This document shows positions 51,503-60,500 of a DNA stretch of 64,000 nucleotides, piece by piece. The notes beneath the pieces are model-generated. The model made no database searches and was not told the origin of the DNA. It worked only from the letters and a program-made list of their open reading frames with translations. The DNA comes from Kitasatospora aureofaciens. GTDB taxonomy: Bacteria; Actinomycetota; Actinomycetes; Streptomycetales; Streptomycetaceae. Each line of letters opens with the position of its first letter. The first letter of the stretch is position 1. Where the stretch lies: the NCBI RefSeq assembly GCF_019192735.1, contig NZ_JAHTKP010000034.1, positions 1 to 64,000 of the forward strand, written 5' to 3'. Made by a program: the position numbers and the translations under genes.

Positions 51503-52129
51503 CTACGCCCGCACCGCCGTGAACCGCACCCGGACGCCCGGCGCCAGCAGCGCCGCCGGTTCGCGGTCGGCGTCCCACAGCCTCAGCGCCGTCCGCCCGA
51601 GGAGCTGCCAGCCGCCCGGGGACGGGCTCGGGTAGACGGCGCTGTACGCGCCCGCGATGGCGACGGAACCGGCCGGGACGGCGCTGCGCGGGGTGGCGTG
51701 GCGCGGGACCTCGTACTGCGGCGGCAACCCGGTGAGGTAGCCGAAGCCGGGGGAGAAGCCGCAGAAGGCGACCACGTACTCGGGTGCCGTGTGGATCCGG
51801 ACGGCGGCCTCCTCCGACACCCCCCACAGTGCGGCGACTTCGGCGAGGTCGGCCCCGTCGTACACCGTCGGCACCTCGACCAGGCGTCCGCCCGTCGCGT
51901 CCGACGCCACCGGCCGTGCCGTCCGCACCAGCGCGGCCAGCGCGTCGACGTCCGCGACGCCGTCCAGCAGCACTGTCCGGGCCGCCGGCACGATCTCCTC
52001 GACGGCGCCGAGCGTGCCCGCCTCCTGCCGTTCGCGCAGCCAGCCGTACAGCGCGGCGACCTCTACCGGCCCCACCACCTCGACCAGCAGGGACCGCTCC
52101 CCGACCCGCCGGACATCCGCGGCCGTCAC
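51503..52129 (-). CDS. pxpB: 5-oxoprolinase subunit B (KipI-like)
   Basis: This 208-residue protein has the KipI fold: RRVGERSLLVEV, and the conserved GFSPGFGYLTGLPPQYEVPRH and SVAIAGAYSAVYPSPSPGGWQLLGRT. PxpB works with PxpA and PxpC to hydrolyse 5-oxo-L-proline to glutamate using ATP. Its GTG start (52129-52127) overlaps the pxpA stop by four bases (GTGA), so they are translationally coupled. No pxpC (KipA-like) gene follows: the next gene is the convergent hydrolase. Confidence 0.88.
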   Translation of the reverse strand: MTAADVRRVGERSLLVEVVGPVEVAALYGWLRERQEAGTLGAVEEIVPAARTVLLDGVADVDALAALVRTARPVASDATGGRLVEVPTVYDGADLAEVAALWGVSEEAAVRIHTAPEYVVAFCGFSPGFGYLTGLPPQYEVPRHATPRSAVPAGSVAIAGAYSAVYPSPSPGGWQLLGRTALRLWDADREPAALLAPGVRVRFTAVRA

Positions 52130-52902
52130 GTGAACGCCTCCACCCGCACCCCGGCGGACGCGAGCGCCCCCCGTACCCGCCAGGCGAGCTGGGCGGCGCC
52201 GGGGGTGTCGCCGTGGACGCACAGGGAGCGGGCCTCGACGGAGATCCGTTCGCCGCCGACGGCCTCTACCGCACCGTCCCGGGCGATGCCGACGGCGCGG
52301 GTGATCACCGACTCGGGGTCGTGCACGACCGCGTCGGGGTCGCGGCGCGGGACGAGGGTGCCGGCCCAGGTGTACGCGCGGTCGGCGAAGGCCTCGGTGA
52401 CGACGGGCAGTCCGACGCCCTCGGCGACGGCGAGCAGCCGCGAGCCGGGCAGGCCGAGCACGGGCAGCGGCCCGTCGCAGACGGCTCCGGCGCGCAGGAC
52501 GCCGGCGACGACGGCCTCCGCCTGGTCGGAGTCGGTGACGACCCGGTTGTAGAGGGCGCCGTGCGGTTTGACGTAGGAGACGCGGGAGCCGGCGGCGCGG
52601 GCGAAGACCTGGAGGGCGCCGATCTGGTAGGCGATCTCGTCGGCGAGCTCCTCCGGCGGGACGTCCATCGCGCGGCGGCCGAAGCCGGCGAGGTCCCGGT
52701 AGGAGACCTGGGCGCCGATCCGGACGCCGCGCTCGGCGGCGAGCGCGCAGACCCGGCGCATCGTCGACGGATCCCCGGCATGGAAGCCGCAGGCGACGTT
52801 GGCGCTGGTCACCACGGACAGCAGCGCCTCGTCGTCGGTCAGCGTCCAGCGCCCGAACCCCTCGCCGAGGTCCGCATTGAGATCGATCACCGCATCGGCC
52901 AC
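52126..52902 (-). CDS. pxpA: 5-oxoprolinase subunit A (LamB/YcsF)
   Basis: This 258-residue protein has the LamB/YcsF signatures: IDLNADLGEGFGRW (metal site), TSANVACGFHAGDP, ERGVRIGAQVSYRDLAGFGRR and YVKPHGALYN. PxpA is the catalytic or hydrolytic subunit of prokaryotic 5-oxoprolinase, with PxpB and PxpC. The GTG at 52902 has GGGAGG upstream and matches family starts. It heads the pxpAB unit; overlapping GTGA couples it to pxpB. Confidence 0.92.
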   Translation of the reverse strand: MADAVIDLNADLGEGFGRWTLTDDEALLSVVTSANVACGFHAGDPSTMRRVCALAAERGVRIGAQVSYRDLAGFGRRAMDVPPEELADEIAYQIGALQVFARAAGSRVSYVKPHGALYNRVVTDSDQAEAVVAGVLRAGAVCDGPLPVLGLPGSRLLAVAEGVGLPVVTEAFADRAYTWAGTLVPRRDPDAVVHDPESVITRAVGIARDGAVEAVGGERISVEARSLCVHGDTPGAAQLAWRVRGALASAGVRVEAFT

Positions 52903-53068
52903 GCCCGTCCGCCTCCCAGCAGCTGTTGAGCCAGATGGTAGGGCCTGCGTGTGAAGGCCACGGACCGTGACCCGGGCCCCGGGCGCCGGCACCAGCGCGC
53001 GGCCCCCGATTGCGCGCCCCCAGGCGGCGCCGGACCGGACTCCGGACCCGGCGCGGGACGGCTCCGGC

Positions 53069-53602
53069 TCAGCTCGCGGCCGCCGGTCCCTGGAAGGAAC
53101 GTTCCAGCGGACGCAGCGCCCGCAGCACGATCAGCAGCGGGATGACACCGAAGATTCCGAACGACATGTCGATAAACCGCCAGGCGAGCGGGATGCCCCG
53201 GAGCGGCCCGCAGATCAGGGCGAGGGGGATGACGGCGCCGCAGGCGAGCACGGCCCAGCGGATGACCCAGATGTTCCGGACCGGATCCTTGAGCGGGCCC
53301 CAGAAAGCGGCGGCGATCACCAGATGGGCGAAGGCCAGCCAGTCGGTGCCGTAGGCGAGGAAGGGGTAGCGGTCGTTGGTCTCGGCGATCCCGGTCCGGA
53401 CCCGTTCGAGCCAGGCCATCGCCGCCGGCAAGTGGTCGGAGACCGGGGCGGCCGGCCCGGCGGCGAAGTCGGCGAGCCAGCGGGTCTCGGTCTCCAGCGG
53501 GAAGGCGGTCAGGCCGCTCAGGACCAGGCCGACCAGGAAGAGCCGGAGCCACCGCCGGACCCGGCGCAGCGCGGCTGCGGACTCCATGTCAGAAACGTCC
53601 AT
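53069..53602 (-). CDS. Integral membrane protein, about four transmembrane helices
   Basis: This 177-residue protein has hydrophobic segments at about 22-38, 92-112, 118-138 and 142-165, with an extracellular or lumenal stretch after the first helix. I do not recognise the family; the pattern resembles small DoxX-like or YbjM-like membrane proteins. The ATG at 53602 is chosen because GGAGG lies eight bases upstream; other ATG codons at 53617 and 53587 are in frame. A promoter with a palindromic -35 region lies at 53660-53689. Confidence 0.65.
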   Translation of the reverse strand: MDVSDMESAAALRRVRRWLRLFLVGLVLSGLTAFPLETETRWLADFAAGPAAPVSDHLPAAMAWLERVRTGIAETNDRYPFLAYGTDWLAFAHLVIAAAFWGPLKDPVRNIWVIRWAVLACGAVIPLALICGPLRGIPLAWRFIDMSFGIFGVIPLLIVLRALRPLERSFQGPAAAS

Positions 53603-53659
53603 GCCGGAAACCTCCATGCCGAAGGACAGGCGGGGCCTTGTCCCACCTGCGCGGAACCG

Positions 53660-53689
53660 ACTCTAGACTCATCTTTTGAACGTGTTCAA
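53660..53689 (-). promoter_or_regulatory. Promoter with palindrome over the -35 box
   Basis: On the minus strand TTGAAC (53684-53689) and TAGAGT (53660-53665) are 18 bp apart. The -35 box is half of the near-palindrome TTGAAC-GT-GTTCAA (53676-53689), as expected for a TetR-type repressor site. The leader to the ATG at 53602 is about 50 nt. Confidence 0.65.
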
Positions 53690-53758
53690 CTCCCCCTCGG
53701 GGCCCCGGGAACGCACCGATGCCCGGGCGCGGCAGCACCCGGGCATCGGAGGCAGGAA

Positions 53759-54802
53759 CTACGCGGTGTACGTGAACGTGACCGGCGTGCTGGTGCCGCC
53801 CGCCGTCGTCACCACGACGTCCACCGGACCGGGGCCGGCGGCCGGCGGAGTGGTCACCGAGCAGAACTTCGGACCGCAGGAGGTGTGCAGGCCCGGCACC
53901 CCGCCGAACGTCACCGTGCCGTACGTCAGGTTGTCGCCGATGATGTACGCCTGCGTGCCGCCCGCGACCGGGGCGCTGGCCGGGGTCCACACCTGGGACA
54001 CCGTCGGCACGGGCGGCGCCGGCGGCGGGGCGCCGGTGTAGTCGAAGGCCGCCGGCGCCGCAGCCGTGCCGCCGGGCGTGACCACGGAGACGGGCGCGCT
54101 GCCCGAGCCGCCCGGCGTGGTCACCGTGCACGCGGTGTCGGTGCAGGTGCCGGGCGCCGGCACCCCGCCGACCAGCACCATGCCGTGGGCCAGGTTGCTG
54201 CCACTGACGGTCACCGCGGTGCCGCCCGCGCCCGGGCCGGTGGTGGTGTCCAGGCCGTCGACGGCGGGGGCGGGCTGGACGACCGGCGCCGGCGTGCTTC
54301 CGTCGAGCGTGACGACGGCGACGTGGCCGGTCGGATCGGTGTCGTTCGGGTTGGCGACCGTCGCGGTGATCTGGCCGGTCGGCTGCTGGGTGGGGCCGCC
54401 GTACACGTGCATCTTCATGAACTCGTAGTGTCCGGGCGTCCGGGTGCCGATGAGAACGGCCTCCAGGTGACGGCCGTCGGGCGAGACGCTCTCGGTGAAG
54501 GTGTAGTCGTACGGCGTGGAGTAGAACATCGCGCCGTCGGTGGTCAGCCCCGGCGGCAGGTCGACGGTGAGGTGGGTCGGCCCGGTGAGGTCCTGCGTGC
54601 CGGCGGATGTCCAGCCGACCGAGAACTGGCCCGGCCCGGGAGGGGTGGTGCTCGGCGGGAATCCGTTCAGGGACACGGTCACGTGCTGCGCCGAGGGGCT
54701 GGGCGCGTCGGCCGGCGCGGCCGTGGAGGCGGCGGCGCCGGTGGCGAGGGTGGTCACGGACAGCGCGGCGGCGAGGCCCGCTTTGGCCAGTCGGGTGATC
54801 AT
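53759..54802 (-). CDS. Secreted protein with two IPT/TIG domains
   Basis: This 347-residue protein has a signal peptide (about 1-30, AKAGLAAALSVTTLATGAAAS). After a beta-sandwich domain (about 40-160), two IPT/TIG-type repeats follow (about 175-260 and 270-347) with GPGAGGTAVTVSGSNLAHGMVLVGG and APVAGGTQAYIIGDNLTYGTVTFGG, each holding a possible disulfide pair. TIG domains are protein-binding modules. It is probably an extracellular protein with unknown partner. The ATG at 54802 begins the signal peptide. Confidence 0.77.
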   Translation of the reverse strand: MITRLAKAGLAAALSVTTLATGAAASTAAPADAPSPSAQHVTVSLNGFPPSTTPPGPGQFSVGWTSAGTQDLTGPTHLTVDLPPGLTTDGAMFYSTPYDYTFTESVSPDGRHLEAVLIGTRTPGHYEFMKMHVYGGPTQQPTGQITATVANPNDTDPTGHVAVVTLDGSTPAPVVQPAPAVDGLDTTTGPGAGGTAVTVSGSNLAHGMVLVGGVPAPGTCTDTACTVTTPGGSGSAPVSVVTPGGTAAAPAAFDYTGAPPPAPPVPTVSQVWTPASAPVAGGTQAYIIGDNLTYGTVTFGGVPGLHTSCGPKFCSVTTPPAAGPGPVDVVVTTAGGTSTPVTFTYTA

Positions 54803-54987
54803 GGGTCGATCATGACCGTAGTACCGCGCCGCCCTCGCGGGATTCTCGAATATCGGTTCGGGAATGGCGGAATCCCGTCGAAACTCCGTTCTGAATTCAC
54901 CCCCGACATGCCCTCCAGCCTGCCGCTCCACCCGCCCGCAAGGTCCGTTTCGGTCGATGTCGGTGCGAACCTCTAATCTTGTCCACC

Positions 54988-56523
54988 GTGACCGCCATCG
55001 CAGACCCGCCCACCGAGCCCGGCCTCCGGCCGCCCGCCGGCGCCGCCGCGCGTCCCGCGCCCGGCCCCGCCGCCGACGAGGGCCTGGCCCGCCGGCTCAA
55101 GGCGCTGGCCTGCACCGCCCCGCTGCACGACCTGGACAGCCGCAAGGTCAACCTGGCCGGCGAGTACGGCGGCTACGCGATGGCCGAGGTCGGCCTCGCC
55201 GCGATCGACCTGGTCACCCTCCACATGGACTTCGACACCGGCGCCGACCGCGACATAGTGCTCGCCCGCCTGCTGCCCCGGGTCGCCGCCCAGGCCGCCG
55301 GCCGCCCCGGCGCCGAGCACGAGCGGGTGGCCCGCTGGGTGCTGGAGTCGCTGATCAACGTCGGCAGCGTCGACCGCGGCTTCCGCGCCGTCTACGGCAC
55401 CTTCGCCGCGGACGGCGAGTACGTCCGGCGCGACTACGACTTCAAGCTGATCGAGGAGGTCCCGGGCCCCGACGGCGGCGTCTACCTGCGCACCACCGAC
55501 GAGGCGGTCAACGTCCTGGTCGGCGCGCTCGACACCGACGTCACCTCGGCCCAGATCGCCGCCGAGGTCAAGCTGGAGGTGCTGATCCGCCGCGGCCGCC
55601 TGGCCGACGCCCAGCTCGCCGCCGAGCAGGCCCGCTACCGCACCGTCCAGTACGCCGAGACGCTGCGCCGCGCCCTCGACGCCACCCGGCGCAACGTCCG
55701 CGCCGTCGACTGGATGCGGGCCATCCCGGACCTCATCGACGAGGCGCTGGACCACATCGCCGACCGCTACCGGCACGAGAACGCGATTCTCACCAACATC
55801 CGCAAGGCCCGCGACGAGGCCGAGGACCCGGAGCACAAGCGCCGCGCCGCCGAGCTCGTCGACATCGTCAAGGACTGCATCCGCCGCCACACCCAGCTGC
55901 AGACCCGCCTGCTGGAGGCCGGCCCGCTGTTCCGCGCCGAGCAGGACCGGCAGGCCTTCGCCACCCCCGGCGCCCGCAGCGGTATCGACCTGTACGGCCA
56001 GCTGCTCGCCCCGGTGCTCCGGCTGCCGATAGAGCAGGCCGTCCGCCCGACCGGCGCGTTCTTCGCCCGCGGCGCCGGGCTGCGCACCCCCAGCTCGGTC
56101 CGGGTCGCCGACCTGGTCGAGCTGCTGCTCACCCCGCCGGTCGAGCGCGAGCACCTCGGCGCCGAGCTGCCCGACCCGGACCTGGTCGCCACCCCGGACG
56201 ACAGCCGCTTCTCCGAGGCCCAGCTGGAATCCGCGCTGGAGCTGCTCGACCTGCCCGCCGACGCGCCCCGCCGGCTCTCCGGCCTGCTCGCCGACGCCCG
56301 CAAGCAGGACCCGGAACTCCCGTACCTGGTCGCCCTGCTGGCCGTGCACGCGGCCAGCCCGCCGGTCGGCACCGCCTACCGGCAGGGCGAGGAGCGGCTG
56401 TTGTTCGCCGTGGACGACGGAACCCCCCTGGGCGACCCGGAGTTCGGCGGCGCCGACCTCATCGTCGGCAGCGCCCTGCTGGACGCGGTCGGCATGGCCG
56501 CCGACCGCAAGGACGCCGGCTGA
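54988..56523 (+). CDS. Kleisin-like component of a condensin system (MksF/JetA-like)
   Basis: This 511-residue acidic, helix-rich protein has no enzymatic motif. It has a Pro/Ala tail (1-32), an N-terminal segment with KVNLAGEYGGYAMAEVGLAAIDLV (possible winged helix), long central helices (about 190-330) rich in Arg, Glu and Ala with CIRRHTQLQTRLLEA, and a C-terminal domain with SDRFSE-type repeats. Size, all-helical nature and place as first gene before a 291-aa and a 1532-aa SMC gene match MksF/JetA of the Mks and Wadjet systems. Direct sequence similarity is not visible to me. TAATCT (54974-54979) lies eight bases from the GTG. Confidence 0.6.
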   Translation: MTAIADPPTEPGLRPPAGAAARPAPGPAADEGLARRLKALACTAPLHDLDSRKVNLAGEYGGYAMAEVGLAAIDLVTLHMDFDTGADRDIVLARLLPRVAAQAAGRPGAEHERVARWVLESLINVGSVDRGFRAVYGTFAADGEYVRRDYDFKLIEEVPGPDGGVYLRTTDEAVNVLVGALDTDVTSAQIAAEVKLEVLIRRGRLADAQLAAEQARYRTVQYAETLRRALDATRRNVRAVDWMRAIPDLIDEALDHIADRYRHENAILTNIRKARDEAEDPEHKRRAAELVDIVKDCIRRHTQLQTRLLEAGPLFRAEQDRQAFATPGARSGIDLYGQLLAPVLRLPIEQAVRPTGAFFARGAGLRTPSSVRVADLVELLLTPPVEREHLGAELPDPDLVATPDDSRFSEAQLESALELLDLPADAPRRLSGLLADARKQDPELPYLVALLAVHAASPPVGTAYRQGEERLLFAVDDGTPLGDPEFGGADLIVGSALLDAVGMAADRKDAG

Positions 56524-56593
56524 CCGGCCGGGCACCACAGTTGACGTACGACAACCCGATCACCGACCGCACCACCCGCGAGGAGCACCGCCC

Positions 56594-57469
56594 GTGACGA
56601 CCCACCACGACACGGCCTGGGCGCCCGAGACCGAACCCGCGGCCCCCGCGCCGATCACCCCGGCCGACGTCGCCGACGCCGCCCGGCTGGTCTCCTTCGG
56701 CCTCCAGGCCAAGCTGCTCCCCGCCCGCGACGCCGAGTACGCCGAACTCGTCCGCCGCCACCGCGAGGACCCGCCGTTCGCCCGGCTCGCCGACGCCATC
56801 GCCACCGGCATGGGCCTGGTCGTCCTGGAGGTCTCGCCGCGCGCCGGCATGGCCGTCGCCGCCGCCGAGGACTCCGTCTTCGCCGTCCGGATGGGCGACT
56901 ACTCGCGCCGCGCCGCCTCCGAGTCCACCGACCGCTTCCTGCACGGCCTCGCCCACCTCGCCGTCGCCGCGATGGCCTTCCCCCGCCCCGAGGACCTCGC
57001 CGACGACGGCTACCTCGGCCGGATCACCGTCAACGGCGTCGACTTCTTCGTCCGCCAAGCCTGCCGCCGCCTGGAGGAGCAGGCCGACGCCGAGGGCGCC
57101 AACACCGACCCGCAGAGCGACGCCCCCGGCCTGGAGGCCGCCTGGCGGGTCTGGGCCCGGCGCACCGCCACCGGCGCCACCAAGGACGCCCGCCGGCTCT
57201 CCGGCTCCACCATCGGCATCGTCGCCAAGGCCGTGATGTTCCTGGTCGACTCCGGCTTCCTGCAGAAGGTCTCCGACGACGCCGGCGGCACCTACCGCAC
57301 CACCGCCCGCTACCAGCTCCAGGTCCGCGACCTGGCCGGCAGCGCCGCCATGGCCGAACTGCTCGACCTCGGCGTCGTCCCGGTCTCCGACGGCACCGCC
57401 AGCCTGCTGCCCCCGGACACCTCCGACGAACTGGTCGCCGACGCCGGCCTGCCGTTCCACTCGCTCTGA
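56594..57469 (+). CDS. MksE/JetB-like winged-helix partner of the SMC protein
   Basis: This 291-residue soluble protein has an N-terminal half of helices with DAARLVSFGLQAKLLPARDAEYAEL and a C-terminal half with SGSTIGIVAKAVMFLVDSGFLQKV and TYRTTARYQLQV, which reads like a winged helix with a beta wing. MksE/JetB proteins have two such domains and are often 200-300 residues. Its fit is positional, between the kleisin-like and SMC genes, 70 bp and 37 bp apart. The GTG has GAGGAGC upstream. Confidence 0.6.
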   Translation: MTTHHDTAWAPETEPAAPAPITPADVADAARLVSFGLQAKLLPARDAEYAELVRRHREDPPFARLADAIATGMGLVVLEVSPRAGMAVAAAEDSVFAVRMGDYSRRAASESTDRFLHGLAHLAVAAMAFPRPEDLADDGYLGRITVNGVDFFVRQACRRLEEQADAEGANTDPQSDAPGLEAAWRVWARRTATGATKDARRLSGSTIGIVAKAVMFLVDSGFLQKVSDDAGGTYRTTARYQLQVRDLAGSAAMAELLDLGVVPVSDGTASLLPPDTSDELVADAGLPFHSL

Positions 57470-57506
57470 TTCCCGCACGCACCGCCTTCCTGGAGAACCG
57501 CCGCAC

Positions 57507-60500
57507 ATGTACGAGCTCAACCGGGTCCGCCTGTACTCGATCGGACCGGCCGGCGCCCGCTACGCCGACACGGTGCTCGACCTGCGCGGCGTCGGCGAGC
57601 CGGTCGCCGACCCGGCCCCGCAGCAGATCGGCCTGTTCGGCGAGGAGGCCGACGGCCCGGTCCGCCGCCCGGCCCCGGCCGGCGTGCTCTTCCTGGAGAA
57701 CGGCGGCGGCAAGTCCGTCCTGCTCAAGCTGATCTTCTCGGTGATGCTCCCCGGCCACCGCAACACCCTCGGCGGCGCCAGCTCCGGCGTGCTGCGCAAG
57801 TTCCTGCTCGCCGACGACTGCGGCCACGTCGCCCTGGAGTGGCAGCACACCGTCACCGGCGAGCTGATCGTGGTCGGCAAGGTCAGCGAGTGGCGCGGCC
57901 GCCAGGTCTCCTCCGACCCGCGCAAGTTCGCCGAGACCTGGTATTCCTTCCGCCCCGGCCCCGGCCTCACCCTCGACTCCCTGCCGGTCGCCGAACGGAT
58001 CAGCCTGGCCGGCGACCAGAAGGCCCGCGGCCGCCGCCGCACCATGAAGGGCTTCCGCGACGCCCTCACCGAGGCCGGCAAGACCCACCCCTACCTCGGC
58101 CTCGTCTTCGAGGACGGCCACGACCGCTGGACCGAGCACCTCGGCGAACTCGGCCTCGACCCCGAACTCTTCCGCTACCAGCGCGAGATGAACGCCGACG
58201 AGGGCGAGGCGGCCGGCCTCTTCGCGGTCAAGCACGACAGCGACTTCACCGACCTCCTGCTGCGCGCCGTCACCGACACCCGGGACACCGACGGCCTCGC
58301 CGACCTCGTCCACGGCTTCGCCTCCAAGCTCGGCCGGCGCGCCGAACTCACCGCCGAACGCGACTTCACCGCCGGCTCCCTCGACCTGCTGGAGCGCATC
58401 GCCGAGTCCACAACGGCCCGCGAGTCCGTCCGCGAGGCCCACCGCACGGCCGAGCGCCGCACCCGCCGCCTCGCCCACGCGCTCACCTCCCGCGCCACCG
58501 CCGAGCGCGAGCGCGCCCAGGACCTCGCCATCGAGGTCGCCGCCGCCGCGAGCGCCGTCACCGCCGCCGAGGCCGACCGCACCCGGCACACCCTGATCAC
58601 CGCCGAGCTCACCCACCGGCACGCCACCCTGGGACTGGCTGCGGCCACCGCCGACGCCGCCGCGCTGCGCCGCGAACTCACCGACGCCCGCACCCTGCAC
58701 TCCGCCTGGCAGGCCGCCGAGGCCGTACTGCGCCAGCGCGCCGCCGCCGACCGGGTGGCCCGGGTCGCCGCCGCCATCCGCGAGGCCGAGCTGGACGCCG
58801 CCCCGGCGCTCGCCGCCCGCGCCCGCGCTGCCACCGCGCTCGCCCGCGCTCTGGAGGCCGCCGCCGCGGCCGCCGAATCCCGCGCGGACACCGAGGAGCA
58901 GCGCGCGAGCGAGCTCCAGGAGGACGGCGCCAAGGCGCAGAGCGACGCCACCGAGGCCGCCACCGCGGCCCAGAAGGCCCGCAGCGAGGCGGACCACCTG
59001 CGCCAGCGCCTGGCCGAGGTCGAGCAGGAGACCACCGCCGCCGTCGAGGCCGGCTTCATCGACGCGGACGGCGACGTCGACCCGGCCCGCGCCGCGCTGC
59101 ACGCCGCCGACGTCGAGAAGGCCGCCACGGCCGCGCTCGCCCAGGCCCGTACCGCCGCCGAGTCCGCCGCCGCCCGGCTGCGCGAGTCCGCCGCCGCCAC
59201 CGGCCGCGCCGAACTCGCCGCCGAGCGCGCCGGCGACGCCCGTAAGGACGCCGCCCGGGCCCTGGCCGCCGAGCAGCGCACCGCCGCCATGCTCGCCACC
59301 GAGCCGCGCCTCGCCGACCTGCTCTCCCTGACGCCGGCACCTACTGATTGGAACGAAGACGGGTCGGGTGCCGAGGAGGACGCCGGCTTCCTCACCCCCG
59401 CCGTGCTCGACCGCAACGCCGAGTACCTGCGCGAACTCCTCGACGACTCCATCGCCACCGCCGAGCGCACCCTGTTCGACCTGCGCACGGCCGCCGCCGA
59501 CGACTCCCGAATCCTTGCCGCCCTCGGCGACGGCGGCCTGCTGCCGCCCGGCCCGGACGTCCTCGCCACCGTCGAGTACCTCGCCGAGCACGGCATCCCC
59601 GCCCTGCCCGGCTGGCGCTACCTCGCCCAGTCCGTCGACCCGGCCGACCACGAGGCGATCCTCGCCGCCCGCCCCGAACTCGTCGACGGCGTGGTCGTCA
59701 CCGACCCGGCCTCGCTCGACCGGGCCCGCGAGGCCCTGCAGGCCGCCGCCCTGCTGCCCCGCTCCACCGTCGCCGTCGGAGCGGCCGCCTCGCTGATCGC
59801 CCCGATCGCTCATCCTGATGGGCCCGCCTTCTACCCCTTCTTTGTCGTGCCCCCGAACCCGGCCATGCACGACGAGTCCGCGGCCGACGACGAGCGCCGC
59901 GAACTCCGGGCCCGGGCGAGCGCCCGCGAGGAGCACATCCGCGAACTCGCCGCCCGCCTCGGCGCCGACCGCGCCCTCGCCGCCCGGCTCGCCTCCTGGC
60001 ACGCCAGCTGCCCGCCCGGCACCCTCGCCGAACTCGCCGCCGCCGCCGAGGCCGCCCGCGAGCACGCCGAGCAGGCCGCCGCCGCGCTGGCCACCCTGCG
60101 CGCCGACCACGACGAGGCCGAGACCGACCACGCCACCGCCGCCTCCGCCCACGAGGAGCACCGCGAGGCCGCCCAGCGCGCCCGCCGCCGCGCCGACGCC
60201 CTCTCCGGCCTCGCCTTCCGCCTGCGCGAACGCGCCACCTGGGCCCGCCGCCAGCGCGAACTCGCCGACGACGCCACCGAGTGCGACCGCCGCCAGGCCC
60301 TCTGCGCCGACCGCGCCCGCACCTGCGACGAGGACCGCCGCGCCGCCCAGCGTGCCGCCGACGACGCCCGCCGCACCGCGCGAACGCTGCGCGCCGAACG
60401 CGCCGAGATCCCCGCCGCCGAGCAGGCCGACGAGCCCGCCGAGACCACGCCCGCCGCCCTGCCCGCCCTGCGCGAGGCCTACCGGGCCGCCTCCCAGCTC

